64,000 nt of DNA from Pontederia crassipes (lineage: Eukaryota; Streptophyta; Magnoliopsida; Commelinales; Pontederiaceae): contig CM060187.1 in assembly GCA_030549335.1 (NCBI GenBank), positions 52,100,203 to 52,164,202 of the forward strand. The letters are read 5' to 3'. A program made the position numbers and the translations under genes. The notes under the pieces were generated by a model. That model saw only the letters and a list, made by a program, of their open reading frames with translations, was not told where the DNA came from and searched no databases. Shown here in pieces: positions 1 through 12,337 of this stretch (its first letter is position 1; each line of letters begins with the position of its first letter).

Positions 1-689
1 GACTCAAGGCATCCATGTGCAGTGACCGAGCAGTCACCTATGAGCTTAATCGGTCACCGTTAGTCACTATCATCATTACGACCTTGTCTTGTATTTAAGA
101 ATATGCATGAGAGAATCTCCCTATGAGTTTTACAACTCAACACGGAAGTAAGATAAAAATAATCATAAGATCATGATAGTAGACAACAATCATAAAAGGT
201 CATCATCATATAATAGAAAATAATCATGATCATCATAAGAGTAAAAAATATGTAAAGTGACATAGGAATAAGTTATCAAGGAGTAGAATCATATCATCAT
301 AAGATTCTTTATTCATATGTTTCCATCTTCTTCATCATCTTATTATTCATTTTTGACTTATTTGAGGTATATTTCAACTCACGAAGAGGTTTGTCTCAAA
401 CTGTCCATCATCATCATCATAACTGGCAAAGCCCACCCATAACTGACCCTAGTCAGCCCATAATCTGGTCTTCATCAATCCATCATAAAAATAAGAGCTC
501 TATATTTAACGATTTTTATCTTTTATCTTGCAGCTTTTAATTAATCTTCATAAGGACTTTAAGTCAAGACCACAAGATAAAATCATGACAAGTAAATCAA
601 GGGCATAATTGGCATAATCATCATCTTACTTGGATTAGGATTAATCACATGGAACATGAATCAAAAGATCATAAAAATCCACCTAATCT

Positions 690-1241
690 GGTCGAAACTC
701 GGGCGGAGTTTGGGTAGAACCCGGGTCGAGTTCGTAAGGCATCTACTAGGGAAACTATGACATAACCAGGATAAGATTCTTCTTCGTCGCAGAGCTCCGT
801 GCTCTCAACAATGGTGGACTTGGGATGAGTTCTGGTGAACTCAGTCCGAGTATGGATCTGCCCGAGCTGAGTTGCAGAGAACTCGGGCCAGGTTTCTCTT
901 ACGCAGAAATTGCGTTGATCCTTAGTCTAAAATCAAGATTTCATGACGAATTTACCATAGTTTTGTACCTTGTAGTTTCTGTCCAGAAACTAGTTCGTTC
1001 TTCTTCTTCATCTGCCTGCTCCTCTCGGTTCAAGCGTACGTGTTGCACGATTTGTTTTGTTCTCATATTTATATGGGAGAAAACTAATTCATGTGGCAGT
1101 TGGAAAACCAAATAAATCTAATTTTTATCTTCGTTATATTTGAATCTATCTTCGCCCTTCTTTATTTCTTTTTCCTATTCATTTTTATCTTTTCCATTTT
1201 TTATCTTCTTTTCTTTTGATGCTAAAGTTTTGGGCGTTACA
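690..1241 (-). repeat. Left (3') LTR-like copy of the gypsy fossil
   Basis: This segment aligns by eye with about 4434-5170: shared blocks include GGCATCTACTNGGGAAACTA, GTTTCTGTCCAGAAACTAGT and TTATCTTCTTTTCTTTTGAT. Its inner edge at 1241 is the start of the LTR on the minus strand (TGTAACGCCC), preceded on that strand by a purine-rich stretch as expected for a polypurine tract. The outer edge could not be fixed and may lie further left or outside the window. Confidence 0.65.
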
Positions 1242-4200
1242 TGATAAATCTCTTAAAATAAAATTCGTTCTCGAATTGAGTCAAAAGTCAGGACTTACCA
1301 AATAGTGTAAAAAATTCCTTGCGCATCTCAGACTTGAGTTCCTAGGTTGCTTCGTCACCTTGGTGATGGCTCAAAGTCACCTTGACCAGTGGTACATCCT
1401 TGTTGTTGTGATGTTGAACCTTGGTCTCTAGAATCTGGATGGGCCACTCCTCTTAGGTCAAGTCATCTTTGAGATTTGGTTCTACATACTTTATAATATT
1501 TGCATCATCATGCTTATACTTTCGAAGCATCAAGATGTGAAACACATTATGAACTCGCTCATGTGATAAAGATAATGCTTGTCTGCAAACACTTTCTTCA
1601 ACTAGCTCGATTATCTCAAAAGGACCCACATATCTTGGGCTGAACTTTCATCTTTCACTGAACCTCATCATTCTTTTAGTTGGGGAAACTTTCGGGAGTA
1701 CTTGATCACCTGACTGCAAGTTCTGTTCGCGTCGTCCTTTATCAGCATAAAATTCTGTCACGCTTGAGTTGCCTTCATCATTTGTTGTATTAATTCGACC
1801 CTTGCTGAATATTCTTCTATTTACTTCAGCTCTTTAGCATCTAAGAATTTCCTTTCACCTACCTCATTCCAGCATGTAGGTGAACGACATGATCTTTCAT
1901 ACAAAGCTGCAAAGATAGTCATGGCAATGCTAGAATGATAACTGTTATTATATGCAATTTCGATAAATGGTAGGTGATCATCTCAATTGCCCTACCAATC
2001 AAGGGCACAAGCTCTTACATATCTTTAACCGTCTGAATGGTCCTTTCAGTCTGACTATTCATTTTTGGATAAAATTTCGTACTATAATTCAACCTTGTCC
2101 CAAAAGAGTCTTGCAGGCTTCTTGAGAATATTTATGGAGGTGAGATTTTGGATCTCTATCTGATACAATGGAGGTGGAGATCCCATGAAGTCTGATTATT
2201 TCGTATACATATAGGTCCTATTTGAATTTGATGGGTAAGAAGTGCGCAGAGTTTGTTAACCAATCGACTATTACCATATAGCATCATGCCCCTTTTGGGT
2301 ACGTGATAAGCAAGTTATGACATAGAGATATCTTCTCATTTCCATTATGGAATAGCAAGAGGCGTGTTCTTTTCATGAGTCTTTTGATGTTCAACTTTTA
2401 CTTGATGGTAGACCAGGAATTTTGAGACATACTCTGCAATCTCTCGTTTCATGTCGTTCCACCAGAAGGTCCTTTGCACATATTTATACATTGGATGGAT
2501 TGCAAATTCAGACTTATGGCATTCATCCATCACTTCTCTTTTAAGAATTTCATCACTTTTGACACACAGACGATCTCTGTAATTGATCCCACCATCTATT
2601 GAGAGTTTGAAATCTTCTTCTTCCTTATGACATCTTCCCAACATCTTTGTATACTCAGGATCTTGTGCATGAGCCTTAATAATTTTATCCACCAATTCAA
2701 CTATATCTAATGATCATCAATACTGCTTTGTTCAAGGTCTTGGGTTCCATTAGCTTAACTCCTTCATCGTCTCATACATACTCTTTTTCATATAAGTTAG
2801 TGAGCTTTTCCACTTGCAACTGAGTGTGTCTGCAACTAAGTTCGCCTTACCAGGATGGCAATTAATGGTGAACTCGTAGTCCTTCGAAAATTTCATCCAT
2901 CTTCATTGTCACATATTAAAGTCTCGTTGAAAGAAGACGTATAGTCTCTTATGATCGGTGAACAATTCAAACTGTACTCCATAAAGGTAGTGTCTCCAAA
3001 TCTTCAATGTGAATATTACTGTTGCCAATTCAAGGTCGTGAGTTGGGTAGTTCACATCATACTTCTTCAGTTATTTAGATGCGTATGAGATCACTTTGCC
3101 ACGTTTCATGAACACACATCCCAATCATGTATCGCAAGCATCATTATACACCACATACTCATCTGGACCTTTCGGAATCGTGAGTATAGTGCAATGGTAA
3201 ATTTGGCTTTTAGTTCTTGAAAATTGTCTTCACATTTCTGTGTTCATATGTACTTCACATCTTTCTTCGTTGGGTTCGTCAAAGGAGATGCAATCTTTGA
3301 GAAGTCTTTGATGAACCTGCGATAATAACATGACAATCCGAGGTAGTAACATGACAATCCGAGGAAGCTACGAATTTCAGTGGCATGCTTTGGCCAGTGT
3401 GATACCGTTTCTACTTTAGAGGGATCCACAAAAATACCCTTCTTTGAGATTACATGACCAAGGAACATAATCTGATCAAGTCAGAACTCGCACTTTGACA
3501 GCTTACTATACAATTTGTTCTGTCTTAATTTCTCCAACACAATCTTCAGATGTTCCATGTGCTCTTCTAAATTTTCCGAATAATCATAATGTCATCTACA
3601 AAGACGATGATAAACTGAGCCAAGTACGGTCTGAACACTCGATTCATGAGATCCATGAAAAATCAGGGGAGTTCGTTAGTCCAAAAGACATCACTAAAAA
3701 TTCATAGTGATCGTACCTTGATCAGAAATATATCTTTTGTACATCTTTGTCGGCAATTCGAAGTTGATGGTACCCGCTTCGTAAATCAATCTTGGAGAAT
3801 ACCACGGCATTGGATAACTGATCGAATAGGTCATTGATCCGCAGTAGTGGGCACTTAATTGCTTTGTCCAACATTCTATAATCGATACACAGTCTTAGAG
3901 ATATACTTGGCCTCATAAATCTCTTGTCTAAAAGTTTTGAATTTTGCTTCTTCAGATCATGCATTTCGGCCAGTGTCATCCTGTAAGGTGGGCCTTTGAA
4001 ACTAGGGTGATGCTTGTGAGGATATCGATTCGGAAATCGATCTCTCGTCGTGGCGGTAACCCGTTCGAAAACTCCAGAACTACATCCAATTGTTGTAGTT
4101 GGGTTGTTGGGTCATCCGTTTTCATCACATTTACTACAAAACACCTGCATCCTTTTTGTATCATCTTCTGTGCTTTCATAGCGAATATAATGACTTTTCC

Positions 4201-4433
4201 TTCTTTGTCTGTAGTACCTCGAACTGTAGCTTTGCGTTAATCTTGGGTACTGATAATTATCTTATTTTGTTTACATCGAACAACTACATCATAATAGGAA
4301 AGTCAATCCATACCAAAAATTACATCAGCATCTGTTATAAGAATTATTATCAAGTCTATTGAGAAGTTATTTCCTTGTATCACTACCAGTACCCAGGGTG
4401 GTACTTTATGGCATGGAGCATCCCCATAAGAGA

Positions 4434-5170
4434 AGTTTGGATAGAACTTAGGTCGAGTTTATAAGGCATCTACTCGGGAAACTATGACATAACCCGAGTC
4501 AAGTTCTTCTTCGTCGCAGAGTTCCATGCTCTTAATAATGGTGGACTCGGTCCGAGTATGGACCTGCCCAAGCCGAGTTGTAGAGAACTCGGACCGAGTT
4601 CCTCTTATGCAAAAACTGCGTGGACGCGCAGTACATATTTCGATTATCTTTCCGGCGATGATCGACATTAATAACCATCATAAATCACAGTACTATAACT
4701 AAGGATCAACTAAAGTATGCTTTAAGTCTAAAATCAAGATTGACGAATTTACCCTAGTTCCATACATTGTAGTTTCTGTCCAGAAACTAGTTTATTATTC
4801 TTCTTCTTCCTCTTCCTCTTAATCTTCTTCCTTTGTCTGCTCCTCTCGGTTCAGGCGTACATCCGACGACGTCCTCGTCCTCTGGCATATCCTCTGTTGG
4901 CGACGGTTTGTCAAGACGAAAGAATAAGAAAAGGGCGTACGAAAATAAGAAAAACCTAAGCCGAATTCGCAGGGAGAAAAAGGAGTTGTACGATTCATTT
5001 TGTTCTCATATTATAGGGGAAAAAATTAATTCGTATTATAGTTGAAGAACGATTTTTATCTTCATTATATTTGAATTTACCTTTCCCTTTTTTATTTCTT
5101 TTGTCTGTTCGGTTTTATATTTTTCCCTTTTTATCTTCTTTTCTTTTGATGTGAAGTTTCGAACGTTACG
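4434..5170 (-). repeat. Right (5') LTR-like copy of the gypsy fossil
   Basis: Direct repeat of the segment ending at 1241. The copies differ by many substitutions and several indels, so the insertion is old. It abuts the protease part of the fossil directly. Confidence 0.65.
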
Positions 5171-6395
5171 TCAAGTTTTAACTCATGAACGAATAAGAAT
5201 CGCTAAATTGTTAAATAAAAAAGTAGTCGTAAGCGTCTCACTTTTTTCCCCCAAAACTAAAGGACATGTCCACTGTTACTCCACGACAACTAAGCAAAAT
5301 TCTTTTATGCTGGTGCGTATTGGATAACCTAATTTATTCAATATTAAAAGAATGTTAAGCCAGATTCGGACTTATTTAATTTGAGTTTTGGAACCACATA
5401 TGTGAGATTTTATTATATATAATTCGAAGGAGGTCCAATTAAATCTCATATATAACAAAGAGTGACATACTAACCTTTTGCTTCTAGCAGAAGATTTTGG
5501 TATGGTATTTTCTAGTCCTAAATTCCATTTAATTTGTTTATAGGAAATGATTTCATATGTTTGGTGAACTCTGTGATCTTCCAGTTAAAAGAATTCGAAA
5601 AGCCACTATTTTTTATTTTGCTTCCAAACATCGAATTATAGTCATGGACTCTTATAAGAAAAAACATGGAAGCATTATACATAAAATACAAAGTTACTAG
5701 CGGCTTTTAATTTGGTGGCCTAACACCACCAAAATCTAACCACCATTTGCCTTGGAACAAATTACTCGTATATAATTTTGCTTGCTTCAAAACAAATTGC
5801 ACTTTATTTGATCCTTCTCCTATCAGATTTCACCCAATCAAACCTTTTAGGTCTGACCTGACCAAGAAACAATAGATGAGATTTAGGTGTAACCTCCATG
5901 CCTTCTCTCACCTGCAGCACAGAAAGGAAAAAAGAACTACAATCTTCTCTCCAAAGTTTTATGTTCGGGTTAAAAGAACAACAAATTGCATACAGAAAGA
6001 ACCACCAAAGTTTTATAATCGGGATTAGAAAAAAAAATATTATAAAATGTGCTATTTTTCTTTTGATGTTAATCATAATATTCAAAAGTTCATTATGATC
6101 AAATCAGTCCATAAATATCTTTTAAATATGTCTCTGGCCTTAAGATTCTATACGAAAATTGACCCCATTGTTAGTTCAACTGATCGAATTGTTATTTTAT
6201 TCTTTCACGGATTATTTGTACAAGTTTAGGATATACATTTGTCGAAGGTTACTTTTACATTAAAAATAAGCCAATAAACAATAATATATAACCGTTTCTC
6301 TCTCTCTCTCTCTCTCCCCCCCCCCCCCCCCCCACCCATATTCTTATTCAACCCTTTCCTCAGCTTCTACCTCTTATTTCTTCTGAGAGAAATTA
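5171..6395. other. Intergenic region and 5' leader of the ABCG8-like gene
   Basis: No coding sequence is supported here; small open frames lack recognisable domains and lie in AT-rich sequence. The last 110 bp hold a possible TATA box, a CT microsatellite and a poly-C run, described separately. Confidence 0.6.
6281..6333 (+). promoter_or_regulatory. Putative core promoter / leader: TATA, CT repeat and C18 tract
   Basis: A TATA-like ATAATATATA at 6281-6290 lies about 105 bp before the ABCG8-like ATG. It is followed by a (TC)n run at 6297-6316, like the pyrimidine patches of plant core promoters, and an uninterrupted run of 18 C at 6316-6333. The promoter role is inferred from position only. 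Confidence 0.4.
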
Positions 6396-8312
6396 ATGGA
6401 CGAATTGTGCATAGATGTCAGTTCTACGTTTCCCTCCTCCGCCACCTCCAACTCCCCACGAGAGCTCTCGAGCTCACCTTCGTCTTCCTCCTGCCATGCA
6501 TCGCCGCCTCCGTCCACAAGGCACGCGGCAGCCCGCAGACTCTCCGTATCCAACCTCTCGTACGTCATCCAACGCGACGCGTGCGCCGCGGCCATAACCA
6601 CCTCCTACCTTCGTCCCGGTCGGAAACCTGAAGCTCCGGTGGAGGTCCTCGAGTCCGTCTCCTTCGCCGCGAACAGCTCGGAGATCCTCGCGGTCGTCGG
6701 ACCAAGCGGCGCCGGTAAGTCCACCCTCCTGCGCGCCGTCTCGGGTCGCGTCGGGAGGTCGCAGTTCAATGCCCAGGCCGTGTCGCTTAACGGCCATCCC
6801 ATTACGAGCCCAAGAAAGCTACGGCAGCTCTGCGGATTCGTCACTCAGGAGGATGACCTGCTTCCCCTCCTCACCGTCAAGGAGACGCTGATGTTTAGCG
6901 CCAGTTTTCGGCTGCAGGGATCGAGTGCAAGGGAGAAGCAAAGCAAGGTCGACAGACTGATGCGGGAGCTCGGCCTCGAGCACGTCGCGCATAGCTACGT
7001 TGGAGACAATGAGACAGGAGGGATCTCTGGCGGAGAGCGCAAACGCGTGGCCATCGGCGTCGACGTGATCCACGACCCGCCGATTCTTCTCCTCGACGAA
7101 CCAACGTCCGGTCTCGACAGTAGCTCTGCTCTGCAGGTGATTGAGCTGCTCGCGTCTATGGCTCTGGCCAGGAATCAGGTCTTAATTCTAACCATTCACC
7201 AGCCCGGCTACCGTATACTGCGCTACATCTCATCCTTCCTCCTCCTGTCACACGGCAAGGTAGCTCATTTTGGCAGCCTCAGGTCCCTTGAAGCGACCTT
7301 ATCACAGGTGGGCCTAAAGGTTCCAGTTCGATTCAACACTTTGGAGTACGCCTTGGAGGTCATCCAGCAGTTGCAGGAGCATTACAAGCACATGTACACT
7401 GCAATATCGGTCCCGCCGGTGAAAGAAGAAGTCTGCATGACTCAAAGTCATAATTATTCATGCACGCCGCTGGAGGAAGTGAAGCTACTCAGCTGGAGGT
7501 TTTGGAAGGTTGTGTACAGAACAAAGCAGCTGCTTCTCGCGCGGACGATGCAGGCGGTCGTCGGCGGTCTGGCACTCGCCAGCGTGTACTCCCACGCGAG
7601 GACGGACGCTGACGGCGTCGCCGAAAGACTAGGCCTCTTCGCCTTCAGCCTCAGCTTCCTTCTTTCGTCCACGGTGGAGGCCCTCCCGGTGTTCCTCCAG
7701 GAGCGGCGGGTGCTCATGAGGGAGACGTCCAGGGGGATGTACAGGCTCTCGTCGTACATGCTCGCGAACACCGCGGTGTTCGTCCCCTTCCTGCTCCTGG
7801 TGGCCTTGCTGTTCGCCATTCCCGTGTACTGGATCGTTGAGCTGAACCCTTCCACGAGCGCGTTCCTGTTCTTCGTGCTGGCGGTGTGGATGATCGTGCT
7901 GATGGCGAGCTCGCTGGTGCTGTTCCTGGGCGCGCTCTCGTCGGACTACGTCCTGGGGAACTCGCTGATATGCGTGTTCCTGGGGATGTTCTTCCTCTTC
8001 TCCGGCTACTTCATACCGAAAGGCGACATCCCGAGGTACTGGATCTTCATGTACTACGTCTCCCTCTACAGGTACCCATTGGACGCCCTGCTCGTCAACG
8101 AGTACTGGGATCAGAGAGGGAAGTGCTTCTCTTGGCAGGGCGGATCAGGTCCGGGCGCGTGTTCCCTGACCGGCGCGGACGTCCTGGCGGCTAGAGGACT
8201 TGACAGGGACACGAGGTGGTTGAACGTGGGGATCATGTGCTGTTTCTTCTTCCTCTATAGATTTCTTTGTTGGATTATGCTACTTATCAGGGCAAACAAG
8301 AGCATGCTATGA
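6396..8312 (+). CDS. ABCG8: ABC transporter G family half-transporter, ABCG8-like (WBC type)
   Basis: Intronless gene for a 638-residue half-size ABCG transporter, in reverse order (nucleotide-binding domain, then membrane domain). The ATPase part shows Walker A GPSGAGKST (102-110), Q-loop Q151, signature ISGGE (210-214), Walker B LLLDE (231-235), D-loop SGLD (238-241) and H-loop H268, so all catalytic motifs are intact. About six membrane segments follow, near 381-400, 412-430, 461-480, 491-510, 515-540 and 611-631. The membrane half and C-terminus (GLDRDTRWLNVGIM) resemble recalled Arabidopsis ABCG8 more than ABCG4, ABCG5 or ABCG10. The protein should dimerise and export a hydrophobic substrate across the plasma membrane; the substrate is unknown. 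The first 45 residues are a Ser/Pro-rich, low-complexity tail. This ATG is the first in frame after the CT/C-rich leader. Coding sequence is GC-rich against AT-rich flanks. Confidence 0.95.
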   Translation: MDELCIDVSSTFPSSATSNSPRELSSSPSSSSCHASPPPSTRHAAARRLSVSNLSYVIQRDACAAAITTSYLRPGRKPEAPVEVLESVSFAANSSEILAVVGPSGAGKSTLLRAVSGRVGRSQFNAQAVSLNGHPITSPRKLRQLCGFVTQEDDLLPLLTVKETLMFSASFRLQGSSAREKQSKVDRLMRELGLEHVAHSYVGDNETGGISGGERKRVAIGVDVIHDPPILLLDEPTSGLDSSSALQVIELLASMALARNQVLILTIHQPGYRILRYISSFLLLSHGKVAHFGSLRSLEATLSQVGLKVPVRFNTLEYALEVIQQLQEHYKHMYTAISVPPVKEEVCMTQSHNYSCTPLEEVKLLSWRFWKVVYRTKQLLLARTMQAVVGGLALASVYSHARTDADGVAERLGLFAFSLSFLLSSTVEALPVFLQERRVLMRETSRGMYRLSSYMLANTAVFVPFLLLVALLFAIPVYWIVELNPSTSAFLFFVLAVWMIVLMASSLVLFLGALSSDYVLGNSLICVFLGMFFLFSGYFIPKGDIPRYWIFMYYVSLYRYPLDALLVNEYWDQRGKCFSWQGGSGPGACSLTGADVLAARGLDRDTRWLNVGIMCCFFFLYRFLCWIMLLIRANKSML

Positions 8313-8635
8313 GCATGCTAACTTGTATCAATATTTATCACAGTTGCATCATCCTGTGACTTTATATATGTAAGTGCTAGTGATGTTTGTCATCTACGTC
8401 ATCATGTTGCATATGGTACTTAAACAAAATATATTGGTGTTACACAAGACAAGGACCTGTTCTTTAGAGAGAGAGAGAAAAAAAAAGCACGGCATTATGA
8501 GGAACAATAATCTTCCACTGTTTGAACCTGATGATGTGTGTATAGATAAGGGTTTTGTATTTTTTTTATTTCAAAAAGTGGTGATGATCTCTCAACTAAA
8601 AATAAACAACAAGATTTGAAGCATTGAGATTTATT
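8313..8635 (+). other. 3' flank of the ABCG8-like gene
   Basis: AT-rich sequence after the TGA stop, with AATAAA-like signals such as AAAATAAACA near 8600. It probably contains the 3' untranslated region and polyadenylation site. No separate gene is supported. Confidence 0.5.
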
Positions 8636-9420
8636 GGGTTCCACCGCGGGTTGAACCATTTTTTTTTATTAAAACAATAATAATTTATTAATATATTATA
8701 AATAAAAGTATTTAAAGTAAAAAAATTTAAAACGTATTAATCATTATTTTAAAATAATCTAATAAATTATTTTTTACATCTTTGGAATATATATCGTTTA
8801 TAATAATTTAACTTTACCATTTTCTTATTATTAAATTCTTGAATAATTTTCTTTTTTGTTTGAAGTGTTTCTTATTACTATCTTCTCATATTTTGTTTTT
8901 CAAATTCAAATTGTCTTTCCACATATGTTTCCTTTTCTTAATTTCATCCTATTACCATTTTGGTTATTAAGATCATCCTGATTTTATCCTTTGTTTAAAT
9001 TTATTTTTATTATTTATCTCCTTTTATTTTCAAATTCAAATTTACTTTCCTTATTATTAATATCTTTTTTTAGATTCATCCTATGAAATATAATATATTA
9101 TAATGTACTATAATTTAATATTCAAATGATCTAACATCCTTTTTTTACTCTCCTTCCTATTCTTCCATTTTTTTCCTCTTATCATATACTTTCTTTAGTT
9201 TTTATTTTTTCTATCTATATCAAACTTGTTTATCTTTTCTAAACAAAACCAAATTGAACCAATTCTTTTGGTTCAATCCAGTTTTGGATGGGTTGACTCA
9301 ATTCAGTCCGTTTTTTTGTGAAAATGGTTATCACCGCCAAATCGGACTAGCCTGGTGTTCGGTTTGCATTGAACCGATGGAATTGCCAGGTCTGATCCGA
9401 TTTCAAAAACAATGGTAATG
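8636..9420. mobile_element. Possible TIR-element remnant with AT-rich body
   Basis: A strongly AT-rich body lies between a left piece with GGGTTGAACCAT (8651-8662) and a right piece rich in GAACCG/GGTTCAAT motifs ending in CTGATCCGATTTCAAAAAC (9393-9411). The same end style (ATCGGATT next to A-rich sequence and GGTTGAACC motifs) occurs at 42115-42990 and near 54800. Target duplications were not found. Confidence 0.3.
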
Positions 9421-10338
9421 AATTAAAAACATTAAATTTTAAATCGACTTGATTAAGGTTGGATTGGATGTGAGATATTATCATATTACTTGATTTTTTT
9501 TCCTTTTATTGGAGATATATCACTCCAAATTAATGTTTTTTAATTATATATTATATCATGCTTAGTTTGAAAGAAACAAAAATATTTCTAAATGATAAAT
9601 ATTTATTTTAATGTATATAATATTTAAAAATTTCAATATTAAAATAAACTAAAATCAGTTTTGTCTTAATTCAAAATGGTTTCTGGTTGCACTCTCTTGA
9701 GTGGAAGGAAAGTAAAGTTGAGAGAGTTGACACTTATTAATGTATAAACTTCGAAAATATTTTTGTGTCTCATTAAATTCCATCTCACGACATCTCTCAC
9801 ACTAAAATTATTTTATCCTGATTTTATCTCTGCTTTTGTTCTCTCTCACTCTCTACGAAGAAAAAAAAGATAGAGGAAGCTTCTTATAAAAAAAATTGAA
9901 TTTGAAAATAACGCATAAAAAACTTGAAGATAAAAAACTTTACTATCTTCAACCATAAAAGCTGCATTTTCTTTTGTTTGTCTAATTATGCCTCCATGTT
10001 TTGTGTGACAGATGAATTATACATACATACATATATATATAAAATATGCATTTGTTGTCTTTGTGCATCACGACATTTCGTAAACCGTGCTTGCATGAAA
10101 TTTGGGATTAACATGCGACTCAATCCTACCATAAGATAGTAACCTTGTCACGATCACAATGTTAACGATCTGATCAATACCCACGCCCGATTGCACCTTG
10201 CAAGATCATGATTTGTGCTATCATGCCATGTCACGAATGTGGCTTTGGCGATCACGTCGTGTGTGGTTGTGCCTTGCATGATCCTGACCCTTGTGATCAT
10301 GGACAATGATCATGACCATGACGATCCGATCTTACATA
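9421..10338. other. AT-rich intergenic region
   Basis: No gene recognised. Around 10140-10330 there is a run of degenerate CACGATC/GATCATG motifs of unknown meaning just left of the hAT element. Confidence 0.5.
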
Positions 10339-10346
10339 GTCACACC

Positions 10347-11938
10347 CAAGGTTTTTAAACTCGAGAGTCCACGTAGACTCATTTTACGTCTAGTAAACTC
10401 GAGACGTAAACTCGAAACGTAAACTCGTAGAGTTTACGTCATAGCTTTAAAAAAATAAAAAATCATATTGGTTACCCTAAAAAGTTTTATAATTGTTTTC
10501 CTACATTATTTTTTTAGTTTTAAAAAGTTCAAAACTCACATATGTATAAGATAAATGAATTACTAAGCCAAAACAATAAGTAATAGTGCAATAACTAAGA
10601 GCAATGTAAATAGAATAAATTATGAATTGAAAAAAAGAAATAACTAAGTTTAAATTATAGAATGATAGAACTGGAAACTAATGCTAGAAGATAATCTGGA
10701 CTTGCAATGTTTATCATTATACAAGAAAATGGCAACATTCTAGTTTAAATTATAGAACGATAGAATATTGAATTAGCAAATGATAAAAAATGCTATATGA
10801 AATTTCTGCAGTAGCAAGATGTACTTAAAAATAAGGATATTCATTCAGATAAATCTACCTTAAGTTATGAAATATATAAAAATAACATCAAAGTGTTAAT
10901 TACCCACAAGGCCCTGAAATTAAAATCATAATAATTAAAGGCTTAAAGAGTCAACAATCCACATAAATAAAAGATCATAAAAAGTTCATACAAGGATAAT
11001 TACAAGTTCAAAGTTCAAACATTATTTTTAAGCAAAATAGGCATTCAAACAAGGATTTAATCAACACCATCAGTCCATCTCCAAAGGGCAGTTTATGCAG
11101 CAACATCTTCCATATATTCAATATCTTCATCGTCACTATCGTTATCAAAGTGGATCTCCAAATCATCATTAGCCTCCAAGGGGATTGAGCTATTAAAAGG
11201 ATTTGATTCAATGATTCATCGACAGCAAAAGAGCTAATAAATTGAAAAAATATACATTATAAAACAAAGCAGCAACAAAATCATGAATTAGAGACAAAAA
11301 TGAAAGAAAAAAAGGCAAATAACAAACCTTTGGGAGATCTTGAATCAGGGAAGGTTAAGAATTAGGCCTATTGCTTGGAATGACCTTGGTTGACAGCTTC
11401 AACACTTGGTGACGCCCTCATGTCCTGAAACCTTGGTGCGCACCGCCTAAGCTTTCAGATGCCTTGAAACACGCCTCTTCCTCAACCTGAGTTCTTCTTC
11501 TAGCTTCTTGTGGCCTCTGGCTTGAGAAGGAGATGGTTGGCTTGAGGAGGAGATGAACCAGAATGCCAAAATCCAAATGTTCCATCCAAACCCTAGCAAG
11601 GAAAGAAGAGAGATCGAGAGGGAAGAACAGGGCATTAAAGGCTTAGGGCAGCCAGCACCCATCAGAGGGAAATCAACTCTAAAACGTGATTTTTTTTTGT
11701 TTTTATCTATTTTTTATTTCCAGCTATACCCCCATACTTCATTTAAATACCTAACTGTATCTATCTTTGAATCTACCAACGATTGCACACGAGTTTACAC
11801 GATTTTACCGAGTCTACTCGTGAGTCTACACGAGTTTACCCCTAGTACCGATTCTGGACCGAGTTCACTCGGTTTTAGGCTCTAGAGGCTTAAAATCGTC
11901 CGACTTTACGAGTCCAACTCGCGAGTTTAAGAACCTTG
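10347..11938. mobile_element. Non-autonomous hAT transposon (1592 bp)
   Basis: The left end CAAGGTTTTTAAACTCGAGA and the reverse complement of the right end, CAAGGTTCTTAAACTCGCGA, form terminal inverted repeats. Perfect 8-bp direct repeats GTCACACC flank it (10339-10346 and 11939-11946). An 8-bp target duplication with a CAAGG-type terminus is characteristic of hAT elements. Both ends hold several GAGTTTACG/CGTAAACTCG motifs, as expected for subterminal transposase-binding sites. The interior has no intact transposase. A minus-strand stretch at about 11210-11090 reads as a short acidic segment (DNDSDDEDIEYMED), perhaps a transposase remnant. Exact target duplication suggests a fairly recent insertion. 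Confidence 0.85.
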
Positions 11939-11946
11939 GTCACACC

Positions 11947-12337
11947 ATTCCATTGTTAACAACATTCTGGTTCTAGACTTTGTCTTGTTTGTCACTATTA
12001 TTATTATAGTTGTACGAATTTCTCCGCTTCATGAAATAAATTCAAAATTTTAAAAGTGTGGTTCTTGCTCCATTAGAATATTCTGTCGTGACGTGTACAA
12101 TAATTGTCAATATGATGAAGGAAGCTAACAAACATCACTTATGATGCACAAGTAAAAGGAAATTAACAGCCATTAAAGAAAATAAAAGTAAATGAATATC
12201 TAATGAAGTTATATTTATATAAATTTAGCTTTCATGCTTTATGGCGCACAAGTAATTAGCCTTTTTATAAAAAAAATTGTGTTATATGATTATGTCTTTA
12301 TGAACTTATGATTGAATGTTACATATTAAGTATACTT
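11947..12337. other. AT-rich intergenic region
   Basis: No gene or recognisable element seen between the hAT element and the tandem duplication. Confidence 0.5.

Larger units (their letters stand above)
1..5170 (-). mobile_element. Decayed Ty3/gypsy (chromovirus-type) retrotransposon fossil
   Basis: The minus strand carries parts of a gypsy polyprotein in family order from right to left. An aspartic-protease end lies about 4440-3980 (FGMDWLSYYDVVV-like). Reverse transcriptase lies about 3980-3500 ([26 protein letters not shown]). RNase H follows about 3470-2750, then an integrase zinc-binding region about 2700-2150, and a chromodomain-like tail about 1700-1260 (PLVKVTLSHHQGDEAT). Direct repeats at about 690-1241 and 4434-5170 look like LTRs; the left one ends in the reverse complement of TGTAACGCCC, the usual start of chromovirus LTRs. 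No capsid region is seen. The element is old and heavily broken, with many interruptions. The left LTR may run off the window edge. Confidence 0.85.

Noticed and set aside
6374-7855. Minus-strand open frames within the ABCG8-like gene
   Set aside because: Shadows of the GC-rich coding sequence on the other strand.
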